NCBI RefSeq assembly: GCF_026168105.1
Contig: NZ_LBMW01000017.1
Location: 87,599 to 151,598 of the forward strand
Reading direction: 5' to 3'
Source of the DNA: Streptomyces hygroscopicus
Lineage (GTDB): Bacteria; Actinomycetota; Actinomycetes; Streptomycetales; Streptomycetaceae
Length of the DNA stretch: 64,000 bases
In this document: positions 35,541 to 43,938 of the stretch, piece by piece
How positions within the stretch are numbered: position 1 is the first letter of the stretch
Layout of the letters: each line of letters opens with the position of its first letter
Made by a program: the position numbers and the translations under genes
Notes under the pieces: model-generated
What the model was told of the DNA's origin: nothing
Databases searched by the model: none
What the model saw: only the letters and a program-made list of their open reading frames with translations

Positions 35541-38524
35541 GCCAGGTCATGGACTTCGACGCGCTGCGCCGGGCGATGGCGGACAACCACGAGCAGCCGG
35601 AGGGCCCGGCGCGCAACGCGCGCGCGGAGCAGCTGCTCGTGGAGGCGGAGAAGCTGAACATCCCGCCGGCCGTCATCGAAGCCCTGGGGCACCAGCTGAA
35701 GGTCTACAACTACAGCTCCGAGAAGGACAGGATGTTCGTCCCCTTCGCGCGGCTGCTGCGCATGTGGGACGAACGCCCAGAGGACTTCGACGAGTACGAG
35801 ACCCACTCGCTGCACTGGGTCTTCAAGTGGATGTCGGCGGGCATGCTGGGCCAGCCGCACATTCCGCTCGCCGCCATGGAGAAGTGGCTCGGCGAGATGG
35901 AGCACCGCTACCGGCTGGCCGGCCACTCCGAACGGGCGGTGCGCAGCGCCGAGTTCAGTGTCGCCGCGCACATCGGGGACCTGGCCCGGGCCGAGCGGGC
36001 GTATACCGCGTGGCTGGCCGCCGACCGCGACGACATGGCCGACTGCCATGCGTGCGAACTGCACGACCAGGGGTGGTGGCAGGCCCACAAGGGCGAGGAC
36101 GAGACGGCGCTTCAGCTGTGGCGTCCGGTCCTGGAGGGCGAGTACGCCTGTGCGCACGAGCCGCACGCCGTGCTGGCCTCGTCCCTGCTGCCGCTGCTGC
36201 GTCTGGGCCGGCTGGACGAGGCCCGGGCGCACCACCTGCGCGGCTTCCGGCTGGTACGGGCGATGGAGAGCATGCGCGGTTCGTACGCGGACCACGTGGA
36301 GTTCTGCGCGCTGACCGGCAACGAAGCGCGGGGGCTCGAACTCCTGGCCGAGCGGCCGGCGTACTTCACGGACTCCGGGGAGCCGCGCAGCAAGCTGGAC
36401 TTCCTGGCGGTGGTGGCGCTTGTGATGGGCCGGCTGACCGAGCTGGGCCTCGCCGACCGCGCGGTGCCGGGCCCGGCCGGCCGGGAGTGGACCGCGCGCG
36501 AACTGGCCGTGCACGCGCGCGAGGAGGCGCTGGCGCTCGCCGCCCGCTTCGACGTGCGCAACGGCACCTCGTACGTCAGTGAGCGCACCCGGGAGCGGAT
36601 GGACCGCCGTCCGCTGCTGGACCGGCTGCCGCTGGGGGTGCGTGTGACGGCTCGTCCGGCGCCGGTGGCGCCGCGCGCGACGGTGGTCGAAGAGCCCTCG
36701 CGGCGCGGGCTTCCGGCGCTGCTCGCCGAGGCCCGGCGTCTGTCGGACGCCCTGCACCCGGACGCCATGGACGCGTGGGCCGCGGTGGCACGCGCCGCCG
36801 GGGACCGGGAGCTGGATCCACGGGACCGCGCGGACCTAGCGGACCACGAGGCGATGAGCCGGGGCCCGGAGGGCGCCGAGTTCTTCGAGCGGGCTGCCGT
36901 GTTGTACGAGGCGGCGGGCGATCCCGGGGAGGCGCTGGCGGCACGCGCGCGTGCGGCGTTCGTCCGCGCCCTGACGGGCCGCTCGGACGAGGCGCTGGAG
37001 ACGGTCACGGGGCTGCGCGAACAGGTGCTCGCCCGCTATGGGGAGGGCGGGACGGGGGTGCGGCAGACGGCGTCCGTTCTCGTGGGGCGGGCCCGCATCC
37101 TGATGCACCGGCTGCACGAGGACGGCGGCTCCGCCCCGGCCGCCGAGGAGGCCGTACGGGAGCTGCTGGCGTTCGCCGAGCCGCACACGGCGGAGCTGCG
37201 CCTCGCGTCCCGCGCCGCCGAGGCGAGGGCCATGCTCGGGGAGCTGGCCCTGCACGCCGGGGACGCAGAGGCGGGCGCGGAGCTGCTGGCGCGGGCGGCC
37301 GAGGAGTATGTGGCGGCGGGCCTCACCTGGTTCGCGGTGGAGCACGAGGTGCGGCTGGCCCGTATCGCGCGGCAGCTCGGCGACCTGGAGACGGCGCACC
37401 GGGCGGCCCGCGCGGCCCTGGAGCACGGCCAGGGGCATCTGGAGCCCGTCGGACAGGCACAGCTGCACCTCCAGCTGGCGGAGGTGCTGGCCGCGGCGGA
37501 GCGGTTCCCGGAGGCCGCCGAGCACGCCCTTCAGGCGGCGCACTGGGCCGACGAGGCGGGTGAGGGCCCGGCGCTGGGTGCGTGGGCGCGGCACCAGCTG
37601 GGCGGTCTGCTGCTGCAGCAGGGGCGCTTCGCGGAGGCGGCCGAGGTGCTGGAGTCGGCGCTGCCCGATCTGACCGCCGAGACGCACGGTGACGGGGCGA
37701 TCGTGCAGACGCTGTGGTGGCTCGGCGACTGTCAGACCCGGCTGGGCGAGCACCGCGAGGCGGCCGAGCGGTGGCTGCGTGCCGCGGAGATCGCCCGGCA
37801 CTGGCCGGAGCAGCGCGACCACGCCATGCTGGCGCATCTGGCCGCGGACGCGCTCGGCGACGCGGACCTGCCCTCGGAGGCGGACCGGGCGTACGCCCGC
37901 GCCGGTGACCTGTGGCGCGAACTGGGCAACGCGCGCGGCCTGGTGCGTTCCCTGCGGGCCCGCGCCTGGCTGGCGGTGTCCGGCACGGAGGATGCGGCGG
38001 GGCCGGCCGTCGCGCGGGAGCTGATGGCGGAGGCGGCACGGGAGTGCGCCTCGGCGGCGACCGCCGCGGAGGACGCCGACGCGCGGGACCGGCTGATCGT
38101 GGAACTCGGCCAGACCCACTGCCAGTTCGGCGAACTGGTCGCCCGGTCGGCCGGTGACGGTGCGGGCGAGGACGGCCCGCGCACGGCCTTGGAGGAGGCG
38201 CTGGTGCAGCTCACGGAGGCAATAGCCGTCTTCGGCTCGCTCGGTGCGGGCGGCCTCGACCTGCGTACCGGCGCGGAGCTGGCCGCGGCCCGGCTGGAGG
38301 CCGACCTCGGCCGACCGGATGCGGCGTCGGCACGCGCGCGTGCGGTGCTGGCGGCTTACGCGGCGTACGAGGACGACGCGGACTACGGGGACGACGCGGA
38401 CTGCGCGGACTACGGGGACCACGCGGACTGCGCGAGCACGGACGGCGACGCGCAGACGGCGCGGGCGCGGCGGGCGGAGGCGGAGCGGTTGCTGGAGCTG
38501 CTGGGGGCACACCAGGAGGGCTGA
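35537..38524 (+). CDS. Large tetratricopeptide-repeat protein, partner of the HSP90-like ATPase
   Basis: 995 residues, almost entirely helical repeats. The N-terminal ~300 residues begin MSQVMDFDALRRAMADNHEQ and contain several conserved Trp residues (SLHWVFKWMSAGM, HDQGWWQAHKGED). The rest carries many TPR-like units (AEAYVAAG-, LGDLETAHRAARAALEHGQG, LGGLLLQQGRFAEAAEVLES, LGEHREAAERWLRAAEIARH). A low-complexity acidic segment with repeated DADY/DADC words occupies about residues 942-973. Its ATG overlaps the upstream stop by 4 bp. No enzyme motif seen. In eukaryotes TPR proteins are HSP90 co-chaperones; by analogy this could be a partner, but that is inference. Confidence 0.85.
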   Translation: MSQVMDFDALRRAMADNHEQPEGPARNARAEQLLVEAEKLNIPPAVIEALGHQLKVYNYSSEKDRMFVPFARLLRMWDERPEDFDEYETHSLHWVFKWMSAGMLGQPHIPLAAMEKWLGEMEHRYRLAGHSERAVRSAEFSVAAHIGDLARAERAYTAWLAADRDDMADCHACELHDQGWWQAHKGEDETALQLWRPVLEGEYACAHEPHAVLASSLLPLLRLGRLDEARAHHLRGFRLVRAMESMRGSYADHVEFCALTGNEARGLELLAERPAYFTDSGEPRSKLDFLAVVALVMGRLTELGLADRAVPGPAGREWTARELAVHAREEALALAARFDVRNGTSYVSERTRERMDRRPLLDRLPLGVRVTARPAPVAPRATVVEEPSRRGLPALLAEARRLSDALHPDAMDAWAAVARAAGDRELDPRDRADLADHEAMSRGPEGAEFFERAAVLYEAAGDPGEALAARARAAFVRALTGRSDEALETVTGLREQVLARYGEGGTGVRQTASVLVGRARILMHRLHEDGGSAPAAEEAVRELLAFAEPHTAELRLASRAAEARAMLGELALHAGDAEAGAELLARAAEEYVAAGLTWFAVEHEVRLARIARQLGDLETAHRAARAALEHGQGHLEPVGQAQLHLQLAEVLAAAERFPEAAEHALQAAHWADEAGEGPALGAWARHQLGGLLLQQGRFAEAAEVLESALPDLTAETHGDGAIVQTLWWLGDCQTRLGEHREAAERWLRAAEIARHWPEQRDHAMLAHLAADALGDADLPSEADRAYARAGDLWRELGNARGLVRSLRARAWLAVSGTEDAAGPAVARELMAEAARECASAATAAEDADARDRLIVELGQTHCQFGELVARSAGDGAGEDGPRTALEEALVQLTEAIAVFGSLGAGGLDLRTGAELAAARLEADLGRPDAASARARAVLAAYAAYEDDADYGDDADCADYGDHADCASTDGDAQTARARRAEAERLLELLGAHQEG

Positions 38525-38536
38525 GGGTCACGCGGG

Positions 38537-38567
38537 GTGCCGCCGGCCGGGCCGCACCCGGCGGCAC
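38537..38567 (+). terminator. Convergent terminator between TPR and DAK2 genes
   Basis: GTGCCGCCGG (38537-38546) and CCGGCGGCAC (38558-38567) are exact complements with an 11-nt loop, 13 bp after the TPR stop and 16 bp from the DAK2 stop on the other strand. Confidence 0.75.
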
Positions 38568-38582
38568 TTGCCCGGCTCCGTC

Positions 38583-40295
38583 TCACTCCACGCCGATGAG
38601 CAGCAGCGACCCCTGGCGGCCGCCCCGGTACACCACCGTGTCGACCGCCAGGTACGACTCGCGTACCCGCGATTCCAGATGGGCCGCGACGGACTCCGGG
38701 GCGTCGTCGCCGAGGACCAGGGTGACCATCTCGCCGCCGGCCGCGAGCATGCGGTCGAGAACCGTTTCGGCCGTCCGCGTGACGTCGGAGCCGATGACCG
38801 CGACGTCGCCGTCGATCAGGCCGAGGACGTCCCCGGCCTGGCAGATGCCGGCCATCGTCCAGGACTGCCGTTCGGCGATGGCCACTTCGGCGTACCGCGT
38901 CGCCCCGGCCGCCGACGTCATCGCCACCACGTCCTCGTCGAAACGCCGCTCCGGCTCGTGCACGGCCAGTGCCGCGATGCCCTGCACCGCGGAGCGGGTC
39001 GGGATCAGCGCCACGCGGACGCCCTCCGTTCGCGCCTGTTCGGCCGCGGCACCCGCGGTGTGGCGCAGGTCCGCGTCGTTGGGCAGCAGCACCACCTCGC
39101 GCGCGTGCGCCCGGCGTACCGCCTCCACCAGCTCCCCGCTCGCGGGCGGCTCCCCGGCCCGGGCGAGCACCGTGGTGGCCCCTGCCTCCCGGTACAGCCC
39201 GGCCAGGCCCTCCCCCGGGACCACGGCCACCACCGCGCGCTGAACCCGCTCGCGCGGCGGCCGTCCGGCACCCGCGGTGTGCACATCGCCGGCTGCGAAG
39301 TGCGTGATCCGGATCCGGTGGGGCCGCCCGGCCTCGACCCCCGCCTCGACGGCGGCACCCGCGTCGTCGACATGGACGTGGACGTTCCACAGTCCGTCTC
39401 CGCCGACCACGACGAGCGAGTCCCCGAGCGCGTCCAGGCGCTCCCGCAGCCGCGCCACGGCCGCGTCGTCGGCCTCCAGAAGGTAGATCACCTCGTAGGC
39501 GGGTCCGCTGGGGGTCGTGGTGGTGTCCGCGCACTGCCGGGCTGCGGGCACCTCTGCTCCCGCGATGTCGTCGTGCACGCGCGCGGGGCGGATCCCCGCC
39601 GAGCCGCCGGGGGCCGGCGCCGCGACCGCGGTCACCCGTGGCGCGTCCCCCGTGAGCGTCTCCACCAGTGCCGCGAGCACCGCCACCAGCCCCCGGCCAC
39701 CCGCGTCGACCACACCGGCGCGCTGCAGGACCGCCAGCTGCCCCGGGGTCTGCGCGAGGGCCGCCCGAGCCCCTTCGTACGCCGCCCGCGCGACGCTGCC
39801 GCAGTCGCTCTCGGCACCGGTGACCGCGTCCGCGGCGGCCGAGGCGACGCTCAGGACGGTGCCCTCCACGGGGTGCGCGACGGCTTCCCGCGCGGCGTCG
39901 GCGGCCTGCCGGAGGGCCAGCCGCAGTCCCTGCGCGTCGGTGGGGGCGGTCTCACCGTCGGCGGCGAGCACCTGTGCCATGCCCCGCAGCAGCTGGGCGA
40001 GGATCGTCCCGGAGTTCCCCCGGGCCCCGATCAGCGCGCCGTGCGCCATCGCCCGGACGGTGTCGGCGAGCGTCGGCCGGTCGGCGCCGCCCGCCTCGTA
40101 TCCGGCGAAGACCGCCTCGACGGCCGCGGCGGCCGACTCCACGGTCAGGTACAGATTGGTGCCGGTGTCCCCGTCGGCCACGGGATAGACGTTGATCGCG
40201 TCGATCTCCTCGCGCGCCTGCCCCAGCGCCTGGAGCGCGAGACCGCACCAGGTGCGCACCGCGAGAGCATCCAATGGCTGCGGCACCTGCGCCAC
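38583..40295 (-). CDS. DAK2-domain (FakA-like) kinase
   Basis: 570 residues. The N-terminal DAK2 ATP-binding domain has INVYPVADGDTGTNLYLT (conserved Asp/Thr metal-ATP site), GARGNSGTILAQLLRG and GVVDAGGRGLVAVL. The C-terminal half matches the FakA middle and C-terminal domains (VVGGDGLWNVHVHVDDAG, the actinobacterial GDG/H motif). FakA phosphorylates fatty acids held by FakB (DegV); Streptomyces DegV partners are encoded elsewhere. GTG 40295 is chosen because AAGGAGG lies 5 nt upstream; GTG 40286 is the next option. Divergent from rpmB, a common neighbour of this gene. Confidence 0.9.
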   Translation of the reverse strand: MAQVPQPLDALAVRTWCGLALQALGQAREEIDAINVYPVADGDTGTNLYLTVESAAAAVEAVFAGYEAGGADRPTLADTVRAMAHGALIGARGNSGTILAQLLRGMAQVLAADGETAPTDAQGLRLALRQAADAAREAVAHPVEGTVLSVASAAADAVTGAESDCGSVARAAYEGARAALAQTPGQLAVLQRAGVVDAGGRGLVAVLAALVETLTGDAPRVTAVAAPAPGGSAGIRPARVHDDIAGAEVPAARQCADTTTTPSGPAYEVIYLLEADDAAVARLRERLDALGDSLVVVGGDGLWNVHVHVDDAGAAVEAGVEAGRPHRIRITHFAAGDVHTAGAGRPPRERVQRAVVAVVPGEGLAGLYREAGATTVLARAGEPPASGELVEAVRRAHAREVVLLPNDADLRHTAGAAAEQARTEGVRVALIPTRSAVQGIAALAVHEPERRFDEDVVAMTSAAGATRYAEVAIAERQSWTMAGICQAGDVLGLIDGDVAVIGSDVTRTAETVLDRMLAAGGEMVTLVLGDDAPESVAAHLESRVRESYLAVDTVVYRGGRQGSLLLIGVE

Positions 40296-40438
40296 CTGCG
40301 CCTCCTTGAGCTGCTGGACGTGGGAGGCAGCGTAGACCCCGAGGGGGTGCGACCAGGAAGAGGGCCGGACCACACCCGGCGCGGGCGCCCGGCGCAGGCG
40401 CCGGAGGCCGGGGCGGGGTCCGCGACCGCCATGGTAGT

Positions 40439-40468
40439 TTCGTTGTACGGGCGCAGCCGTTGTATGCT
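40439..40468 (+). promoter_or_regulatory. Candidate rpmB promoter
   Basis: TTCGTT (40439-40444), 18-bp spacer, TATGCT (40463-40468) with an upstream TG, about 120 bp ahead of the rpmB start. It leaves a leader of roughly 110 nt that includes the 40530-40553 palindrome. Confidence 0.5.
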
Positions 40469-40529
40469 GCTCCGGTTGCCCGATCCACATCGGGCGTTCC
40501 CCTGGCAGCGCCACTCAGATCCTGTGATC

Positions 40530-40553
40530 TTGATCCCGGCATGCCGGGATCAA
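40530..40553 (+). promoter_or_regulatory. 24-bp perfect palindrome in the rpmB leader
   Basis: Arms TTGATCCCGGCA (40530-40541) and its exact complement (40542-40553), ending 33 bp before the rpmB GTG. No loop in DNA form; as RNA it would fold into a stable stem and could act on translation or early termination. As DNA it could be a dimeric operator. Confidence 0.7.
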
Positions 40554-40586
40554 CCGTAAGTGCATCTGAAGTCTTTGGAGTGACCC

Positions 40587-40772
40587 GTGGCTGCCAACTG
40601 CGACGTCTGCGGCAAGGGGCCGGGCTTCGGCAACAACATCTCGCACTCGCACCGCCGTACGTCCCGCCGCTGGAACCCGAACATCCAGCGTGTGCGTACC
40701 GTGGTGGGCGGGACGCCGAAGCGCGTGAACGCTTGCACCTCGTGCATCAAGGCCGGCAAGGTCTCGCGCTGA
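40587..40772 (+). CDS. rpmB: 50S ribosomal protein L28 (zinc-binding form)
   Basis: A 61-residue large-subunit protein beginning MAANCDVCGKGPGFGNN. It is the C+ form with two Cys pairs (CDVC and CTSC) that bind zinc. Streptomycetes also carry zinc-free L28 paralogues used under zinc starvation. GTG start at 40587 with GGAG upstream. An intrinsic terminator follows at 40814. The leader holds a long palindrome. Confidence 0.96.
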   Translation: MAANCDVCGKGPGFGNNISHSHRRTSRRWNPNIQRVRTVVGGTPKRVNACTSCIKAGKVSR

Positions 40773-40813
40773 CGCCCAGTTAAGCGCGCGGCCACCGCTG
40801 GTTCGCTGCACGG

Positions 40814-40842
40814 AGCCGGTCCACATTCGTGGACCGGCTTTT
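40814..40842 (+). terminator. rpmB intrinsic terminator with T-run
   Basis: AGCCGGTCCAC, 4-nt loop, GTGGACCGGCT, then TTTT. A textbook Rho-independent terminator, 41 bp after the rpmB stop and 41 bp before the next gene. Confidence 0.9.
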
Positions 40843-40882
40843 TGCTGTGCCCCGACGGCCACGACCTGCCAGAATCCGCCGC

Positions 40883-43800
40883 ATGCGCTTCGGCATCCTG
40901 GGCCCCCTCGACGTCCGCACCGGCGACGGCACCCCACTCGACCCCGGCGGCCCCCGCCCCCGCGCCCTGCTGACCCTGCTGCTGCTCGACGCCGGGCGCA
41001 CCGTGTCCACGGACCGCCTCATGGACGGGCTGTACGGCGAGGAGCAGCCCTCGGGGGCCGCGAACGCCCTCCAGTCCCAGATATCGCGCCTGCGCAAGCG
41101 GCTGGGCCCGCACCCCGAGATCGAGGCGACCGCCACCGGCTACCGCCTGTCCGTCCCTCCCGACGCCGTCGACGCCCACCGCTTCGAACGGCTGGCCCGC
41201 GACGGTTCCACGGCCCTTGCGCGGGGCGACCACCGGTCGGCCACGGCGGTGCTGCGCGAGGCGCTCGCGCTGTGGCGGGGCCCGGCCCTCGCCGACCTCC
41301 CGGGTGCGCACGCCCTGCGTACCCGCCTCGACGAGCTGCGGCTGGAGGCCGTGCAGGACCGCGTCGAGGCGGACCTGGCCCTCGGCGGCGGCTCCGGGCT
41401 CGTGCCCGAACTGCGCGGGCTGCTCGCCACGCACCCGCTGAGCGAGCGGTTGTACGGGCTGCTGATGCGGGCCCTGCACACGGACGGGCGGCCCGCCGAG
41501 GCCCTCACCGTGTTCGAGGAGGCCCGCCGTGTGCTTGCCGACGAGCTCGGCGCCGACCCCTCCCCCGAGCTGTCCGCCCTCCACCAGGAGCTGCTGCGCG
41601 GCACGGCCCCCGCCCAGGGCTCCCGTCCGCCGGCCCATCTGACCCGTTTCGTCGGCCGTGCCCCGGAACTCGCCCGCATCCACGATCTCCTCGCCTCGCC
41701 GGACACCCGCCTGGTCACGCTCACCGGGCCGGGCGGCGCGGGCAAGACCCGGCTGGCGACGGAGGCGGCGCGCAGCTATGCCGACGTGCGCTTCGTCGAG
41801 CTCGCCCCCCTCACCGACGGCTCCGCGATCCCGTACGCCGTCCTCACCGCGCTCGGTGTGCGCGACGGGTTGCGCGGTCCCTCCGCGGACGCCGCCGAAC
41901 GGCTCCTGGCCGCGCTGGAGGACCGTGAGCTGCTGCTGGTGTTCGACAACTGCGAGCATGTCGTCGAGGACGCGGCGAGGGTCGCCGTGCTGGTCCTGAG
42001 CACCTGTCCCGGCGTGCGGATCCTGGCCACCGGACGCGAGGCCCTGGGGATCACCGGCGAGGTGCTGTGCCCGGTGCCACCTTTGCCGCAGGAGCACGCC
42101 GTGCGGCTCTTCCTGGACCGGGCACGCGCGGTGCGGCCCGGTTTCGAGGGGCACGCGCGCGTGGCGGACGTCTGCGCGGCGCTCGACGGGCTGCCGCTGG
42201 CCATCGAGCTGGCCGCGGCCCGCTTGCGCACGATGACCCCGGACGAGCTGGCCGACCGCCTGGACGACCGGTTCCGGCTGCTGTCGCGGGGCGACCGCAC
42301 CAAGGCGCCCCGGCATCGCACCCTCCGCGCGGTCGTGGAGTGGAGCTGGGACCTGCTGGACGACGAGGAGCGGGAACTGGCCCGGCGGCTCTCCGTGTTC
42401 TCCGGGGGCGCGACGCAGGACGCGGTCGAGGCCGTGTGCGGGGTGCCGTATCCGGAGGACCTCCTCGCGTCGCTCGCCGAGAAGTCCTTCCTGGACGTGG
42501 CCGACGGGCGCTACCGCATGCTGGAGACCATCCGTGCGTTCGCCGCCGGGCATCTCGCGCAGGCGGGCGAACGGGAGCGTCTGTGGGACGCGCACGCCAC
42601 GTACTTCCTGCGGCTGGCCGAGCGGGCGGAGCCGTACGTCCGCAGCGGTGAGCAACTGCCCTGGCTGGACCGGCTGGCCGCCGAGCACGGCAACCTGGAC
42701 GCGGCCCTGCGCCACCTCGTGGCCACCGCTCCCGGTGACGCCCTGCGCCTGATGGCCCACCTGTCGTGGTTCTGGCGGCTGCGCGGTCCGCACGGCGAGC
42801 GCCTGCCCATCGCCCGGGCGCTGCTCGCGGCCGTCGGGAACCGGCCGCCCGAGGGGCTGGCCGAGGAGTACGCCCTCTGTGTGATGAACACGATCACCGG
42901 GCGCGGCGAGGACCCGGCCGAACCCGACCGCATCGAGCAGGTGGCCGAGGTGGTGCGGGCACTGGACGAGCCGCTGCGGCTGCCGTTCACCATGGTCCTG
43001 TGGGCGCTCACCGGTGGCCCGTTGTTCACCGACGACGCCAAGCTGCGGGCCGTCCGGCTCGGGGACGACCCCTGGGGCCGCGCGGTGATGGAACTGGGGC
43101 AGGCCTACCAGGAGCAGTACGCGGGCCGCCCCGCCGCCTCGGAGGCCGCCTTCACGCGCGCCCTGGAGGGCTTCCGTGCGACCGGTGACCGGTGGGGCAT
43201 GGCCAACTGCCTCGATCCGCTGGGCTCCTTCGCCGGCTGGCACGGCGACCACGGGCGAGCCCTGGAGCTGTTCGACGAGGGCCTGATGCACGTCAGGGAG
43301 CTGGAGGCGCCGGAGGAGACCGCGGACCTGCTGCGCTCCCGGGCGTTCGTACTGCTGCACGGCGGCGACTTCGAGGGCGCCGCCGCGCACTTCGAGCAAT
43401 CGGCCGCGCTCGCCCGCACCGCCGGCGTTCCCGACAAGGTGGCGGCCGCCCGGCGCGGCCTCGGCGACACCGCCCGGCTCTCCGGGTACCCGGCACGTGC
43501 GCGTGTGCAGTACGAGAAGGCCCTCGAGGCATGCGCCGCCAACTGGTTCAGCGTCGGCGAGAGCGTCCGCATCCTCATCGGCCTGGGCCGCACGGCTGCC
43601 GCCGAGGGGCGGACGGAGGAGGCCCGCGACTGGTTCGGACAGGCCGCCGGTCTCGCCGCGGAGGGACCGAGTGTGCTGGAACTCGCCGAGGTCGCCGAGG
43701 CGTTGGCGTCCGTCGCCGAAGCCCCGGAGCGCGCGGCCGTCCTCCTCGGCGCCGCCACCGCCCTGCGGGGCGCGCCGCTCCTCGCCGACCCCGATGCCGT

Positions 43801-43903
43801 GCGCACACGGGAGGACACGCGCGCAAAGCTGTCCCCCGACGCATACGAGAAGGCCTTCGAGCGGGGACGACGTCTGCGGTCAGCGGCGGTCAGCGAACGG
43901 TAG
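40883..43903 (+). CDS. AfsR/SARP-family large transcriptional regulator
   Basis: 1006 residues. N-terminal winged-helix DNA-binding domain (MRFGILGPLDVRTGDG, LQSQISRLRKRLG, TATGYRLSVPPDAVDA) is followed by the bacterial transcriptional activation domain to about residue 250. Next is an NB-ARC/STAND-type ATPase with Walker A LTGPGGAGKTRLATEAA and the sequence LLLVFDNCEHVVEDAA at Walker B. C-terminal TPR-like repeats complete the protein. This AfsR-like layout typifies regulators of secondary metabolism. ATG at 40883. Followed 35 bp later by a monooxygenase, probably in one transcript. It may control that gene, but that is inference. Confidence 0.9.
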   Translation: MRFGILGPLDVRTGDGTPLDPGGPRPRALLTLLLLDAGRTVSTDRLMDGLYGEEQPSGAANALQSQISRLRKRLGPHPEIEATATGYRLSVPPDAVDAHRFERLARDGSTALARGDHRSATAVLREALALWRGPALADLPGAHALRTRLDELRLEAVQDRVEADLALGGGSGLVPELRGLLATHPLSERLYGLLMRALHTDGRPAEALTVFEEARRVLADELGADPSPELSALHQELLRGTAPAQGSRPPAHLTRFVGRAPELARIHDLLASPDTRLVTLTGPGGAGKTRLATEAARSYADVRFVELAPLTDGSAIPYAVLTALGVRDGLRGPSADAAERLLAALEDRELLLVFDNCEHVVEDAARVAVLVLSTCPGVRILATGREALGITGEVLCPVPPLPQEHAVRLFLDRARAVRPGFEGHARVADVCAALDGLPLAIELAAARLRTMTPDELADRLDDRFRLLSRGDRTKAPRHRTLRAVVEWSWDLLDDEERELARRLSVFSGGATQDAVEAVCGVPYPEDLLASLAEKSFLDVADGRYRMLETIRAFAAGHLAQAGERERLWDAHATYFLRLAERAEPYVRSGEQLPWLDRLAAEHGNLDAALRHLVATAPGDALRLMAHLSWFWRLRGPHGERLPIARALLAAVGNRPPEGLAEEYALCVMNTITGRGEDPAEPDRIEQVAEVVRALDEPLRLPFTMVLWALTGGPLFTDDAKLRAVRLGDDPWGRAVMELGQAYQEQYAGRPAASEAAFTRALEGFRATGDRWGMANCLDPLGSFAGWHGDHGRALELFDEGLMHVRELEAPEETADLLRSRAFVLLHGGDFEGAAAHFEQSAALARTAGVPDKVAAARRGLGDTARLSGYPARARVQYEKALEACAANWFSVGESVRILIGLGRTAAAEGRTEEARDWFGQAAGLAAEGPSVLELAEVAEALASVAEAPERAAVLLGAATALRGAPLLADPDAVRTREDTRAKLSPDAYEKAFERGRRLRSAAVSER

Positions 43904-43938
43904 GAGCACGGTCAGCGCCGTCCTCGAGGCTGCTGCCC

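Noticed and set aside
40550..43399. 949-codon open frame antisense to the AfsR-like regulator
   Set aside because: Same effect; the plus-strand gene has clear domains and a good start.
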